This document shows positions 51,601-62,386 of a stretch of DNA of 64,000 nt, one piece after another. The DNA lies in contig NC_089178.1 in assembly GCF_947507565.1 (NCBI RefSeq), positions 2,480,001 through 2,544,000 of the forward strand. Reading direction: 5' to 3'. The position numbers and the translations under genes are program-made. Positions within the stretch are counted from its first letter, which is position 1. Each line of letters begins with the position of its first letter. Below the pieces are notes generated by a model, which saw only the letters and a list, made by a program, of their open reading frames with translations, made no database searches and was not told where the DNA came from. Origin of the DNA: Oscarella lobularis (lineage: Eukaryota; Porifera; Homoscleromorpha; Homosclerophorida; Oscarellidae).

Positions 51601-51933
51601 ACCCGATTCGCGTTCGAGTTCGCCCGTGGCGACCAATTCGCGAGTTCTCGCCAGCAACTGGACGTCGACGTCGTTCGGACGGAGACGCCAGTGAAGTCCG
51701 GCGCTGTGATGCGTCGTTCCCGACGTCAGTTCGTTTCGTTCGAGCAGAATGACGTCGCGAACGCCGAGTTTCGTCAAATGGTACAGAGTTGACGTTCCGA
51801 TGGCGCCGCCGCCCACTACCACTACCGAAGCACTGGCGGGAACGCGCGGTCGTGGACGCGACGACGTGGATGCACGGCAAACGTTTGCTACGAAACGATT
51901 TCGCGAAAAGCCTTTGAAAGAGAGGGAAAACAT
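48614..51933 (-). CDS. SARDH: Sarcosine dehydrogenase, mitochondrial
   Basis: Flavoenzyme of the mitochondrial matrix that demethylates sarcosine to glycine, passing the one-carbon unit to tetrahydrofolate and electrons to ETF. ATG 51933 begins a basic leader ([20 protein letters not shown]). The FAD-binding motif is [17 protein letters not shown], followed by [18 protein letters not shown], whose His sits where the covalent flavin linkage is made in this family, and [20 protein letters not shown]. Downstream exons give [67 protein letters not shown], then the aminomethyltransferase-like half: [60 protein letters not shown] and [17 protein letters not shown]. Stop 48614-48616. These blocks follow SARDH rather than DMGDH. 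It begins only about 85 bp after the WDR46 stop on the same strand. Confidence 0.92.
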
Positions 51934-52017
51934 GATCAATAGCCGAGGGTACAGGGCCACAGGGTACAGCAGTACACATGTACACCCGGACCCTCGGCTC
52001 TGATTTAATTAATTAAA

Positions 52018-54182
52018 TTAAGTAAATCGATCCAAGGCTGATGCAATGACTCTGCGTTTTTCAATAGTTTGCTTTCTGCTCTCCTTTTGTCTTTCTCGTA
52101 CCTCCTCTTGACGTTTTTTCTGTGAAAACTCATTGGTTGCAAAAGTTAAAAAATTTGACGCCAACAAACCGTACCCGTTTACTCTCTAGAATCATTCCTT
52201 GCTTTCGTTCGTACACTTTACGCGTTCCGCTTCTTCCTTTCTTGCGATAGCGAGGATGAAAACGATCCTCCTTTTCTTCCACCTGAAAAACGTAGCTAGT
52301 CTACCTCTCACTGTGCTGATCAGAGTCAATAACACGCACCTCTTCATCCTTAGCTCCCTTTTTATTTACTTTCACAATCTGAAATGGATCTAAAGAGATC
52401 AGGTCCGGTTGAATCTACAAAACAGGACGGTGCCGTCATTGGTAATTATTATTGTCCAGTCGACATATACTTTCTCCAGCAATCCCTTGACTTCTGCTTC
52501 TTGTCTCTGCTTCTTAGTCTGATGCGGATTCAGCTCCAAGGCATCATAATTCGGTTCTCCAGCTCCTAAACACTCGTTCGAAAACTTAGAACAGTGACGT
52601 CTTCAACCCAAAGCACCTGGAATCAAGAGACTGACAAAACCCAAGCCGTGTCCAACTCCAAGTACGTCTTCAAAAGGGCAGAATTCAAACTGCTCAACAG
52701 CGGAATGAGTCAAGTGATGACTCATGTACGGCATCTTTTGTTTTTCCCTATACACATCTTTCCACACCTGCGCAGAGCCATCTTAGAAGCAACCGGGACT
52801 ACGGAGACGCCACACTCACGTTTACATCATGTCCGTTTCCCGCTGCAAGGAGACCTCTCTGGCTAAAATGAAGGCACTGCGCCGGACGTTGTCTTTGATA
52901 CTGGTACAACAGCTTATACGTTCGTACGTCCCACACCTTCATCGAACCATCTAAGCCCGACGAGGCCAGATACCTGCAAGCAAACATAGCGTTACAACGA
53001 ATCATTTGCTCTGGAGAAAACATACATACCGGCCTTCTTTGTCCACAGCTATCGATTTGACAGGACCCCGATGACACAACATCTTCACAAGCGGAGCTCC
53101 TGAATTTGGACTCCACATACTGACAACACCTGAAGAAAAGATTCGCATGGTGCAACAAAGATGCTATTATTGATTACCATTATGTTGACCAAGAAGTGTG
53201 ATAGCATTGTAGGGATTGTGTACCATGCTATCCGATCTTCCCTTCTTCGTTTTGTACTGAACGACCAACGTTCCCGTCGATGTGTCCTGGTATCGCAGCC
53301 AACCGTCTTCACTCTGAGATATGCCCAAAAATCAAGCGAGTCGCACCCCTCCTTGCTTTTGAATCTCACCGCCGTCACGAGAAGAAAATGATAAGGAAGA
53401 AAGTCGAGCATGTGAACGTGCCGCTGTCGACGAAGACAATGCAACTCGACACCCGTGTTGTCATAAATGTGAACGTATTTCTTCTGAGCCACAGCAAACA
53501 TAGTTTCATTGTGAAGATATCTTAAATAAATAAATAAATAAATAAATGTTAGTCAATTTGCGTTTTTCTGACTTGACGTCTTTGACTGTTTCCTGAACTT
53601 GAAATTCGGCGCCAAGTCGCTTTTCCATCCAATCCATTGTTGCCACGTGACCTTTTTTTCCGCCGATCAATAGATGCCGACCGTTTCTCGTGTAACTCAT
53701 CTTGTACGGACCAAGTTTGTCCAATTTCAATTCAAAATGCTAAAAACTTTAATAATAAAAAAATTAATGATTCGATTTTTTTCGCGCGTGCGACCTTCCG
53801 AGCGGTCGTCGCGTCGACCGATTCAACGATTGCCTTCTGGCTGAATTTGTGCGTTCTTTCCAAGCCTTCGGGTTCGAGAAAGCTACAAACATACACTCGA
53901 CGTCGATAAAAAAAAGAAGGAGCGTTTTCTCTTCACCCTGGCTCGTCTTCTAAAAAGGTTTCCAATTTTGCTGATCTTTCGGCTGCTCTCTCTCGTTTCG
54001 CTTCCGATCTGATCAAGTGACCTCGCAGCTTTCGATCCCAGATCCGCTAGAGAGGCGAAGGAGCGTTGCAGAGAGTTCGAAATTTCGTCTAGGTGTTTTC
54101 TCTTTACGCTCGTGTCTTTGAGCTTGTCGCCGCGCTCGTATTTCTTTACTCGGGGCACTTCTTCGTCTTCGAAGTCGGCCAT
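52018..54182 (-). CDS. WDR46: WDR46/UTP7, small-subunit processome protein
   Basis: Nucleolar WD-repeat protein required for 18S rRNA maturation. ATG 54182 starts [20 protein letters not shown] with VKRKHLDE, like the conserved basic N-terminus. Then come [20 protein letters not shown] (about 53690-53750), [40 protein letters not shown] with [20 protein letters not shown] (about 53380-53501), [20 protein letters not shown] (about 52900-52960) and [18 protein letters not shown] (about 52810-52870). The end is a Lys/Arg/Glu-rich helix ([20 protein letters not shown]) closing SALDRFT and TAA 52018-52020; human WDR46 also ends in SALDRF-type residues. It shares a 71-bp divergent promoter with MKKS and is followed on the same strand by SARDH. 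Confidence 0.9.
53523..53547. repeat. (AAAT)n microsatellite
   Basis: About six tandem AAAT units inside an intron of WDR46. Confidence 0.85.
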
Positions 54183-54253
54183 GCCGGACTTGCAGTGTCT
54201 CTAAAGCACGTTATGATTCGAAGAATCGACGTCTTCTCGCTTTTTTTCTTCGT
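54183..54253. promoter_or_regulatory. Divergent promoter, WDR46/MKKS
   Basis: The opposed start codons are 71 bp apart, too close for two independent promoters, so a shared bidirectional promoter is expected. A T-rich tract lies near 54241-54250. No TATA box is seen. Confidence 0.55.
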
Positions 54254-56180
54254 ATGACGTCGCCGAGGAGTTCCATACCCATTTTGACCGAGTATGCAAG
54301 CATGTTCACTTCTTGCAGGGGCCCAAATGGCAGGTGAAGCCTCAAATTCCGTAAAGCTGCCTTGACACTCTTTGTGCGACAGAATTCAGACTATTGCCAC
54401 AGGAAAAGGAATTCACGTAGAGTTCACTAGCAGCAGCAGGCGCTTGTTTAGTCTACTACCTGCAGAAGAATCACCGTTTCTGAAAATGATAAAAGCAGGT
54501 GTTTCAGCTCACTTGGACAATTTCCACGACGGTGGCTTATTCGTGGCGGCATTTAGCTCCAGGCAATAAACGAACACGCGAATGCCTAAGATTTCGCTCA
54601 TAAGCAGTATCTCGTTTCGTAGTCTTCTGGCAAAAGGTCTGCAGAGCGACTTAGCACGGCATGCTCTAGTTGTGATACTGGAGCAAATCAGAGCTGACGT
54701 TCTCGACCTTTTTCGTCGTGACGATCGTCAGTGGGTCGTCCAACTTGACCTTGGCAACTCAAAGATGATGTTGTCTATTGCTAAAGCCATACTGAATACC
54801 AAGCCTGTTTGTAGGCTTTTGTCCAAGGATAGGGAAATGCTGGCTGTTCTGATCCTCAAGGTGTGTCTTCTTTTTGGCTAGCCGGATAGATTTTTTGAGT
54901 CGCCCTTATCTGCAACAGGCGTTTCTTGCTACCCTGCCTGGCAACTTGAGTCACTATAGTCCACTTGAACGTATTAGGATTGTTCCTCTTGTTGGCGCGA
55001 CGTCAGAGTCGTCAGAGTATTTTCCTGGAGTTGTGCTTCAAGTTCCTCTGCAAAACCAAGACATTTTTACCGCTGTGAGGCGTAAAAAAAGAGCCGGATT
55101 GAACCTCAGCGTGGCATTGTTTAGCACATCGCTTGCAGGAGACATAGAAGGTACAGAAGACTCGTCAGCAAAATTATCTCTTACTATTTTTTTCACTTGA
55201 CACCAGAATGGGTGAGTGGGGACCTGACCGTTGAACAGCTGAGTGAAGATACTGTTGTGAGGCATCTATTGGATCTGGCTGACGAGTTGGAGCGACTAGG
55301 AATCGACGTGCTGTTCTGCCAGAAGTGCGTCCATCCCAAAATGAAACTCCATCTCCAGAAAAAGGTCTGGGCACTACTTTATAGATGGGGCCTCAAAAGG
55401 CAGATAGATTCTCAATGTTTTGATAGGGCATCCTTACATTTCATCGTGTATCTGGTCAACACATTGGGGCAGTCAGAAACATCTGTAACGCTGAACTGAT
55501 CAAAACGACAGACTTACCAATCGAGAGCCGTTCCCTTGGCCAATTAGAAGATCTTGTTTACCTCGAACGACAATCCAAAAGGTACGTACAACGTACATCA
55601 CATAAGTGTCTTGCAAGACGCAAGTGACATTATGTTTACCTAGTTTTCTTCATCTGGTATCATCCGCTGCAACGCCCCTTCCAGTTTCTACTATTATTCT
55701 TTGTGCTCCTGATGATACAGCAATGGAAGAATTGGAAATAGTAGCACACCAAGCGAGTGGGTAAATGAGCATATCACCGAGCACATATCTGACGTCGAAT
55801 CTATAGTTTTCAACTTCTTCAACCTGATTCGAAAACCCCAGCTGGTGAAAGGAGCCGGTGCATTCGAACGCCAGCTAGCAGAACACCTAAAAGAAAACAC
55901 TCCAACAAAAGAGACTCTCAATACCCTGAAAGTAACGAGAAGTGAGAAGAAAAGCGCATGCAACACATAAAAGACGTCTAACCTATTTATTGCAGGCCAA
56001 TACCTTATAGGAAGCAATTTGTTTCTCGCGTCCCTACTAAGCACGGTTCGTCAGTTGGGAGATGAAGAACGAGACGACGTGCTAGATTGCCTCTCGGTGA
56101 AGCAAAACGCTTTATTGAGTGGACTAGACTTGGCTATTACCGGCCTCAGAGTAGTCAACATAATAAATCCTACGACGTAG
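54254..56180 (+). CDS. MKKS: BBS6/MKKS chaperonin-like protein
   Basis: Group II chaperonin relative that, with BBS10, BBS12 and CCT, helps assemble the BBSome for ciliary traffic. ATG 54254 gives [20 protein letters not shown] then CRGPNGR, the degenerate nucleotide-binding loop region. Later exons read [32 protein letters not shown] (54390-54570), [20 protein letters not shown] (about 54730-54790), [20 protein letters not shown] with [17 protein letters not shown] (54910-55040), [18 protein letters not shown] (about 55100-55150), [20 protein letters not shown] (about 55290-55350), [15 protein letters not shown] (about 55530-55580) and the end [20 protein letters not shown] followed by VVNIINPTT and TAG 56178-56180. 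Block order fits vertebrate MKKS. The canonical chaperonin GDGTT ATPase motif is not evident, as in other BBS chaperonins. The stop overlaps the 3' end of XPNPEP3. Confidence 0.85.
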
Positions 56181-58572
56181 GTCTAGATGACAGCATTTCT
56201 TCCAATCGCGTTGGATCTGAAGGAACTCTCTCCGTCAACACTTTGTGTCCTGATTCGGTGACCAAGACATCGTCTTCTATTCGAATCCCAATCCCCTTAT
56301 ATCTTTATAAGAAAACGAACTAGTTTGCTTCGGAATAAAATATGCTGCGAGAACCTATCCGGCATGTTTGCCAATTTGTTTGAGAAATAGAGACCCGGCT
56401 CGATGGTGACGACCATTCCTGGTTGCAACGTCGCGTTGCGTGACACTTGCGGCGTGTCGTGGGTATCCATGCCCAAGTAATGGCCGACGTGATGGGGAAA
56501 GAAGCGCGATACTTCCTGCAAAAAGAAACTGCATTGAAGATACAAATTCCTCACTGCACGTACGTTTCTTAGCCGGACGTCACCGAATTCCTTCTTGATC
56601 ACACCAAGATCTACAAAACAAAAACAGAGTTCCCATAGACTGCGTTTTTCAGATGAGAGAGCAGCAATGTGTCCTCCTTAGACTAAACCATGACGCACCT
56701 TGTAGAGCACGACCAATAATCATCTCAGCAGAGTGATGAATAGCATTGAGCGAAGCCCCAGGCTTAACCAGCTGCAAAAATATAAACAAGTGGATACCAC
56801 TATCTTTCTCTATAGCCTGAAGTAGCTCTTGCCTGAATGCAAGCGTCTCGGGTCATTAGAACAGCTTCGTATATTTCTCTCTGCAATTTGCTGAACGCTC
56901 CGTTGATAGGCCACGTTCGCGTGATGTCACTTGCGTATCCATGGAATTCGCATCCGGCGTCCATTAGGACCAATTCACCATCACTTGAATAAATAATTAG
57001 AACGAATAAGAAAACGCTGCTAATGAGCGACGTTTCTCTACCAAACGATGCCCGTTTTGGTTAGATAGTGGAGAATGTTGGCCCGATTTCCTGCCGCTAC
57101 GACGGGCGGATAAGCGACTCGTTCGGCTCCTCTTCGTTTGCATTCGTATTCAAACTTGGCTCCTATCTCTAGCTCGCTCATGTCGGAACGCCCGTGCCGA
57201 ATTGTCTATTTCATATGAAATATAGAGATCAAATGACAGCAGTATACTTCGTTGCCTCTATAAATGCTTCTGATGCTATCGATGCCGATTTGGTCATGAG
57301 TTCGATTTCGTCGGACGTTTTTATAACTCTTACGTCGTGAACGTGATGACGAAGAGAAAACAAGTCTAAAATTTATTAATTTAATTATTAGTTTACAAGT
57401 TGACGCAAGCGCTACTACTTTTAATGCTCCTTTCGTTCGAAAGTAGCAATTTTTCATTAATTAATTCATAAAAATCGAGATGATTTGTCTGCAACGATTG
57501 ATCAAACCAGACGGAACAAGAATTGTCACAACTAAAAGAAGACAATTAAATTTGATCAACTATCTTTTAAAATATATTCTTGCCTTTTCCTAAAATAACT
57601 AGGTAACTCATCAATAGAATAAGCCTACGGGTGTAGGTTCAGTTATACATAGTGACCATGTTTTTACGTGGCTAACCTCATCCATTCCAAATATTAGAAC
57701 AGCGTCGTCGGCTCTGCATCGTGGGCCATTCCACAATTCCCTACATCAAGTCTACCTACACAAATACATAATAAGAGAATAGCCTCCGAAATACCATTGA
57801 GAATCTTGAGGCTGCACGAACAAGACAGCCTTGTGATCAGGCAAGCCTTTAGCAGAGTCTGAAACTTTGACGAGAAAAGGACTGTATAGTAAGAAGTGTT
57901 TGTGAAGCCAAATCTATTTACCAAGCAATAGAATAGCATCTGGGTTATGAAATCCGGTGAGGTACAGAAAGTCCGTGTTCTGTCTAAACGTGTATCTGAA
58001 ATACGTGTATGTAAGGAAAAAAAGTTGTTCTCTCGGAAGATCAATCAATTCTTACGGAACGTCCTGACTCAGATACTGTGTTGTTGCAGATGGAACAATT
58101 GCAACGTGATTTTTCCCAGTCGTTCCAGGATGAGTTTGGGATAATTTGCTATCCGAGAACGTCTTTGCAATAGTCAGTCATCCTGCACCCAATTACTTCA
58201 TCAGACGATGCCTTCTCTCTCTGAATTGTGCAGCGGTAGCACCCGGACTAACTAAAAAATAAAACGAATCGTGCATAGTCCGCAATTCAACCGCGTACTT
58301 TCTCCTCGCTTCAAGAGATGAGGATGAGTAGAGTGTACAGGCTGCCCAACGTCTCTCTCTTGGCTTGTCGGCTCGAGTAGACTCTTCGTCAAGCTCAGCC
58401 GTCGTGGTTTGTGCAACGGCAAGCACCGTGTTCGCATAGCAAGGAAGCAAACTCTCGAAAGAGTTCTTGAAAGACACATTTTAGAGCACGCTAAAAGGTG
58501 AGCGACACAGCTGCCACTATCTATGCTGCCACAAGACCGAACAAGAAGTGTCCATCCTTTTGCGCCCCTCAT
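56170..58572 (-). CDS. XPNPEP3: Xaa-Pro aminopeptidase 3, mitochondrial
   Basis: M24 metallopeptidase that removes N-terminal residues preceding proline. ATG 58572 (alternative ATG near 58482, [20 protein letters not shown], a good targeting peptide). The N-domain has [20 protein letters not shown] joined to [14 protein letters not shown]. The catalytic domain has [15 protein letters not shown] (about 57260-57300), ILHYLTKTG and [14 protein letters not shown] (about 57055-57115), [20 protein letters not shown] (about 56920-56990, the two Asp metal ligands), [17 protein letters not shown] (about 56460-56510, His ligand), [10 protein letters not shown] (about 56395-56420, Glu) and [13 protein letters not shown] (about 56260-56300, Glu). 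All five metal ligands are present. The last residues are SSRPTS and TAG 56170-56172, overlapping the end of MKKS on the other strand. Confidence 0.9.
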
Positions 58573-58902
58573 TGCACTCTAAAACAAAATGCTGTACTTA
58601 GAAAAAGAAAAAGTCAATGTGCCTACTCTAAACAGATTGCCAGCAGTCAAAATGAGACCGCATTCAGTTGACTACGTAGTATGGCTTTATCTAATGTGCA
58701 CAAGGTCCATTTTATTCGAAGTCAAGGAAGTAAGAGTCAAAAAGAGATAATGCATGCGTAATAAACACAACCTGACGCACGCAAAATCCCGCTGTGGCCG
58801 TCGGCGTCGCTGCGCGCACTTCGATCATTACTCACAGAAGGGAATCTACAAGTACACGTCAAGCAATTCAGCACTTACTCCCATTCAACTTACCAGGACA
58901 AT
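58573..58902. other. Intergenic, XPNPEP3 upstream region
   Basis: About 330 bp between the XPNPEP3 start and the stop of the ATPase gene on the same strand. Presumed promoter of XPNPEP3; no motif was identified. Confidence 0.4.
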
Positions 58903-60617
58903 CTAAATTGTAGGTGGTCGCAGATACGGTAACGCCTCCCAGAAATCAAATGGGCATAAGCCCATAACTTTTATCAACTTGACCCTTTCTTCTATAAGGC
59001 GGTGGGCGATGGAATTCCTAAGGGACGACAGTACGAGAAGAAGCGCGTCGAACATTTGCATCTTTTCCGTCAGCGGATTAGTGCGCAGAAGAGGGTACTT
59101 CACGTGCTCCAATTCCATAAGGATCGTGACGAACTCGTGAGACTTGAGGGCTTTAACCGAGATCTGCTTCTCACGCAATCGTCCCACAAGATGTTGGATT
59201 CCTTTCTGCGCAAATTCCTTCAATTTGGGTGATGCTTCAAGTCTATCCTCGCAATGAGCGACACAAAGCTCTCCAAAGCCCAGTGACGTCTCAACGAATT
59301 GAGAGAAAGCAATGTCTCTTTGCAAAGTTTCATTCAAAGGTTCATTCACCAAAATGCCATTTTTGCCAATGAAATGGTGCACGAAAGCTCGAAACGGAAC
59401 AGACTGAAGACAATAATGCCTTTCCGCTTTCCCAGGGACTGCAATAACCTTGCAGAACGGCTTCAAATGTCGCCGCCATCCTCCAAAAGCTTCACATTTG
59501 AAATCCCCTTCACTCAGCCCTGAAGCTGATACAAGACGGTGAAAAAGCTTTCTTTCCGGTGGGCGCAAACTTCGAAGAACGTGCTGATCGTCCTGCCACA
59601 TTTCTTTGACTATTTTTTCGGAGATCTGCTCATAACAAAAATTTCTGGCCGCTTCCAAGTTGGTACAGAGTTCGGGCTGCTCCTCTTGAGTATCCGTCAC
59701 GCCGACCAAAAACGTCAGTAGAGCGTGGTTGTTGTCGCAATGAGGAGCAATGTTGGCAACTATGTTCATTGGGTACTTGCTCTTAAGATTATCGGCAACA
59801 GCTTCATACATTTCGTCGCTAACGCTTCCGGGAAGATTCAACGTAAACGCGTTGGAAAGCATGAGGCCGTTCGGTGCACACCGCGTGATATGATTCCACG
59901 CGCATCCCATCGCTGAACCCGTAAGGATGAAATGGGCGGTGGGAGTATTGCGACTGAGCACAAACCCCTTGAAAAGATTGTGAAGAGATACACTTTCCCG
60001 CTCCGGAAGAGTGTGGTCCCATCGAAACCACCTTTGAACTTCGTCGAGTATGACAAAAAGGCGCCTGTTCTCTGACAACGCCTTAACGCCGGAACGAAGG
60101 CAATTGATGTAGTAAGAGAACGGACGTTCTGCCGGGTTGGATTCCAAATACTTGTCGACAAGTGAATTGACATCTAGATCAGGGATCTTTGACTCGATCA
60201 TGAAGTCACGCATGGCCGAAACGAGTGAGTACAAGAATTTGCTCGTTGAGGACTCATCAAGCTGGCTTTGACAATCGACGTACCAAATCAAAGCGCCGCT
60301 AAAGCGCTGACGAACAAGGGACGGCAAAATATCATCAACAAATGTCGTCTTTCCTACATGTACATATGTACTACGTCAGAAAGTTCATAATTCCGACAAC
60401 AGAGAGATGTACCTGTTTTTATCATTCCATTTACTATTAGAACTCTATGCGTTTGTGGTGCCGTTGAATCCGTCTGAAGATCCAGCCATTTGTGCACGCG
60501 TTCCAATGTACTTTTAGAGAGAAAGTACATTCTCTCTTTAATTTGAAGGGGAATGAAGCTGCAAGACTTCTCTTCATCTAAATGCGAATATATAAACCGT
60601 ATAGCCCTAAATGACAA
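58903..60617 (-). CDS. P-loop ATPase (STAND/AAA-like), family unknown
   Basis: Two recognised exons. The upstream one (about 60413-60617) ends RVLIVNGMIKTG and splices to a long 1.4-kb exon beginning KTTFVDDILPSLVRQR, so the Walker A loop GMIKTGKTT is rebuilt across the junction. Walker B is RLFVILDEVQRWF (about 60025-60060) and a sensor-like HFILTGSAM lies near 59920. The C-terminal 250 residues have no domain I recognise. The arrangement resembles the ATPase core of STAND or archaeal-type AAA proteins that act as nucleotide switches. The single long exon is unusual among its finely split neighbours and could mean retrocopy origin or transfer from a microbe or mobile element; no terminal repeats were found. 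The 5' end is uncertain: ATG near 60690 (MTTADAVPDGNATNG) is a candidate first exon but its splice phase did not fit. Confidence 0.65.
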
Positions 60618-60763
60618 CCTCAGCTAACCAATTCCGGCAGCAGAGTCAGTCGAAGTAGTGCCGTTCGTGGCGTTGCCATCAGGAACTGCGTCAGCGGTCG
60701 TCATCACTGCACCGTTTTCACGTCTAAATACACACACAAATGCCATAGCGACACTGCCAATTC

Positions 60764-60816
60764 ACATTAGATAATGAGAAGGTAGGGGCGTGTCTTTACA
60801 TTAGATAATGAGAAGG
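60764..60816. repeat. 19-bp direct repeat
   Basis: ACATTAGATAATGAGAAGG occurs at 60764-60782 and again at 60798-60816, separated by 15 bases. Confidence 0.8.
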
Positions 60817-61059
60817 AGGGGAAAAACAGCTTCGCTAATAGCTACATAAGGATAAATAGTAGTGGTCGAGTGGTGGTCGAGTGGTGGTTGCGCTCGACCA
60901 CCGTGGACTCCACCGTGGGCAGAAGAAGAACCCTGACTGTTTGTAAGGTCTGTGTCCCTTTAAGCATTCACTCGATCTGCTCGATTATGTCATTGCAGCA
61001 AAACAAAAAAATTGCCGCTCAAGCAAGGCGTTATTTCTCGCAGTAGCGTGAAATAGCCT

Positions 61060-61092
61060 CCATTTTGAGTTTTGTGCGCAGACTCAAAATGG
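61060..61092. repeat. Perfect 11-bp stem-loop
   Basis: CCATTTTGAGT and ACTCAAAATGG flank an 11-base loop. AAAATGGCG in the right arm resembles a YY1-type initiator motif, which could mark a promoter for ARPC5; this is inferred. Confidence 0.6.
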
Positions 61093-61591
61093 CGACCAAG
61101 TGTCCCGAATCGGACCGAAAGGGGCCTCAGTCAGATAAAAGAAAGGGCGCGATTGTCGTTTCAAGACGGCAAAAGTAAATAAAAGGAAACTAAAAGGGGG
61201 AAACTAAAGCTTTGACGTGGCTAGCGCGTCACGCTGCGGCGGCTTGCGTTCGGGACCACGCCCGGAGTTGAAGAAGTCTACGGTGACTACCTCGAAGCGT
61301 TGTTCTTCTCCGAATGCACGGTTCGTCGTCTGCGAAAGCGAAGAGAAACATTAAAAACTTCTAGATTTTTCCTCATGCTGCCCGGCCGTGGCTTTACCGA
61401 ATTCGCGTAATCAGTCGCGTCTTCAGGCGCGTTAACTGAGATTTCGTCTGAATGACTAGGAACGAAACGAGTAGAATGACTAGGTACGAAACGACCAGCG
61501 CGAACCGCGCGAACATGGCACACGAAGAGGGTCCGAAGAGACAAAGTACGCATGCGTCAATCAATTGCGCACGCTCGCCTGTAAGGAAAAT

Positions 61592-62236
61592 ATGAGCAAA
61601 GCATCGGGTTCGACGAAATTTCGTCGCGTGGACGTCGACGAGCTCGACGAAGAGAACTTTCGCGATGAGACCGACGGCGTAGAAAGCAGCGACGACGCGT
61701 CGCTCTTGTCACAACGCGAATCCGAAGTGGAAGGCCACATCAGAACATATCCGCTCCCCTTTTTCTCCCAATGCAGATACTAGGGAAATTTCCTTAACTG
61801 AACCTACGAAGAACAACGTCGAAGCATTGAAAGCGGCTCTGCACAGTCCCGTTACGGCATCGAAGGACCAAAAACTGAAGGTATCGTCTCGGTTTACTCG
61901 TTTTTCTTCGTTTCAATCGCGATCGGGGCGCAGGATCAGGCGTTTCAGATCGTCATGCGCGTTCTGACGCTGTACAAAAGCAGCGAAATGGAAAAGGCCG
62001 TCGCCTCGCTCGATAACGAACAGATCGACGTTCTCATGAAATACATCTATCGAGGTTTTAGCGAACCGTCGGAGAAGAGCAGCGCTGTTCTCCTTCAATG
62101 GCACGAAAAGGCGAGACACGCCTCTTCCCTCTTTCCTCGTAAATAGGAGGAGCTCGGGTTTTTTTTCTCTCAGGTCTTGGCCAAAGGCGGAATCGGGTCG
62201 ATTGTGAGAGTCTTGACGGATCGTAAGACCGTCTAG
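61592..62236 (+). CDS. ARPC5: Arp2/3 complex subunit 5 (p16-Arc)
   Basis: Small subunit of the actin-nucleating Arp2/3 complex. ATG 61592: [20 protein letters not shown] then ENFRDETDG. The second exon (about 61780-61878) reads [20 protein letters not shown] with [12 protein letters not shown]. The third (about 61935-62110) reads [40 protein letters not shown] and [19 protein letters not shown]. The last reads [19 protein letters not shown] with TAG 62234-62236. This matches human ARPC5 along its length (about 150 aa), including the end [16 protein letters not shown]. The first donor is not clearly resolved; the acceptor near 61780 fits best in a phase that needs a weak GT upstream. Convergent with the Munc18 gene, 150 bp between stops. 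Confidence 0.9.
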
Positions 62237-62386
62237 TCGCACGTTCCGTTCGATGATTTTTTTGCATTGAACTCTCTTCTCTTTGTTTGATTGACTTGAC
62301 TGTTCTTTCTACGTGTACCCATCTATGTATAACGTCGACGCAACATGTTATAGAATCTTTAGTAGCGATCGATTTTCCTTCTCGTG

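Larger units (their letters stand above)
60700..61591. other. Intergenic with short repeats, ATPase to ARPC5
   Basis: About 890 bp between divergent genes. It holds a 19-bp direct repeat (60764-60782 and 60798-60816), a GTGGTCGAG repeat with a complementary CTCGACCAC (about 60860-60900) and a perfect 11-bp hairpin (61060-61092). A 29-codon open frame begins at ATG 61089 in the right arm of that hairpin. No recognised gene. Confidence 0.45.

Noticed and set aside
48614-54182. WDR46 and SARDH as an operon (about 85 bp apart, same strand)
   Set aside because: Functions are unrelated and no trans-spliced leader evidence is visible; simple compaction explains the spacing.
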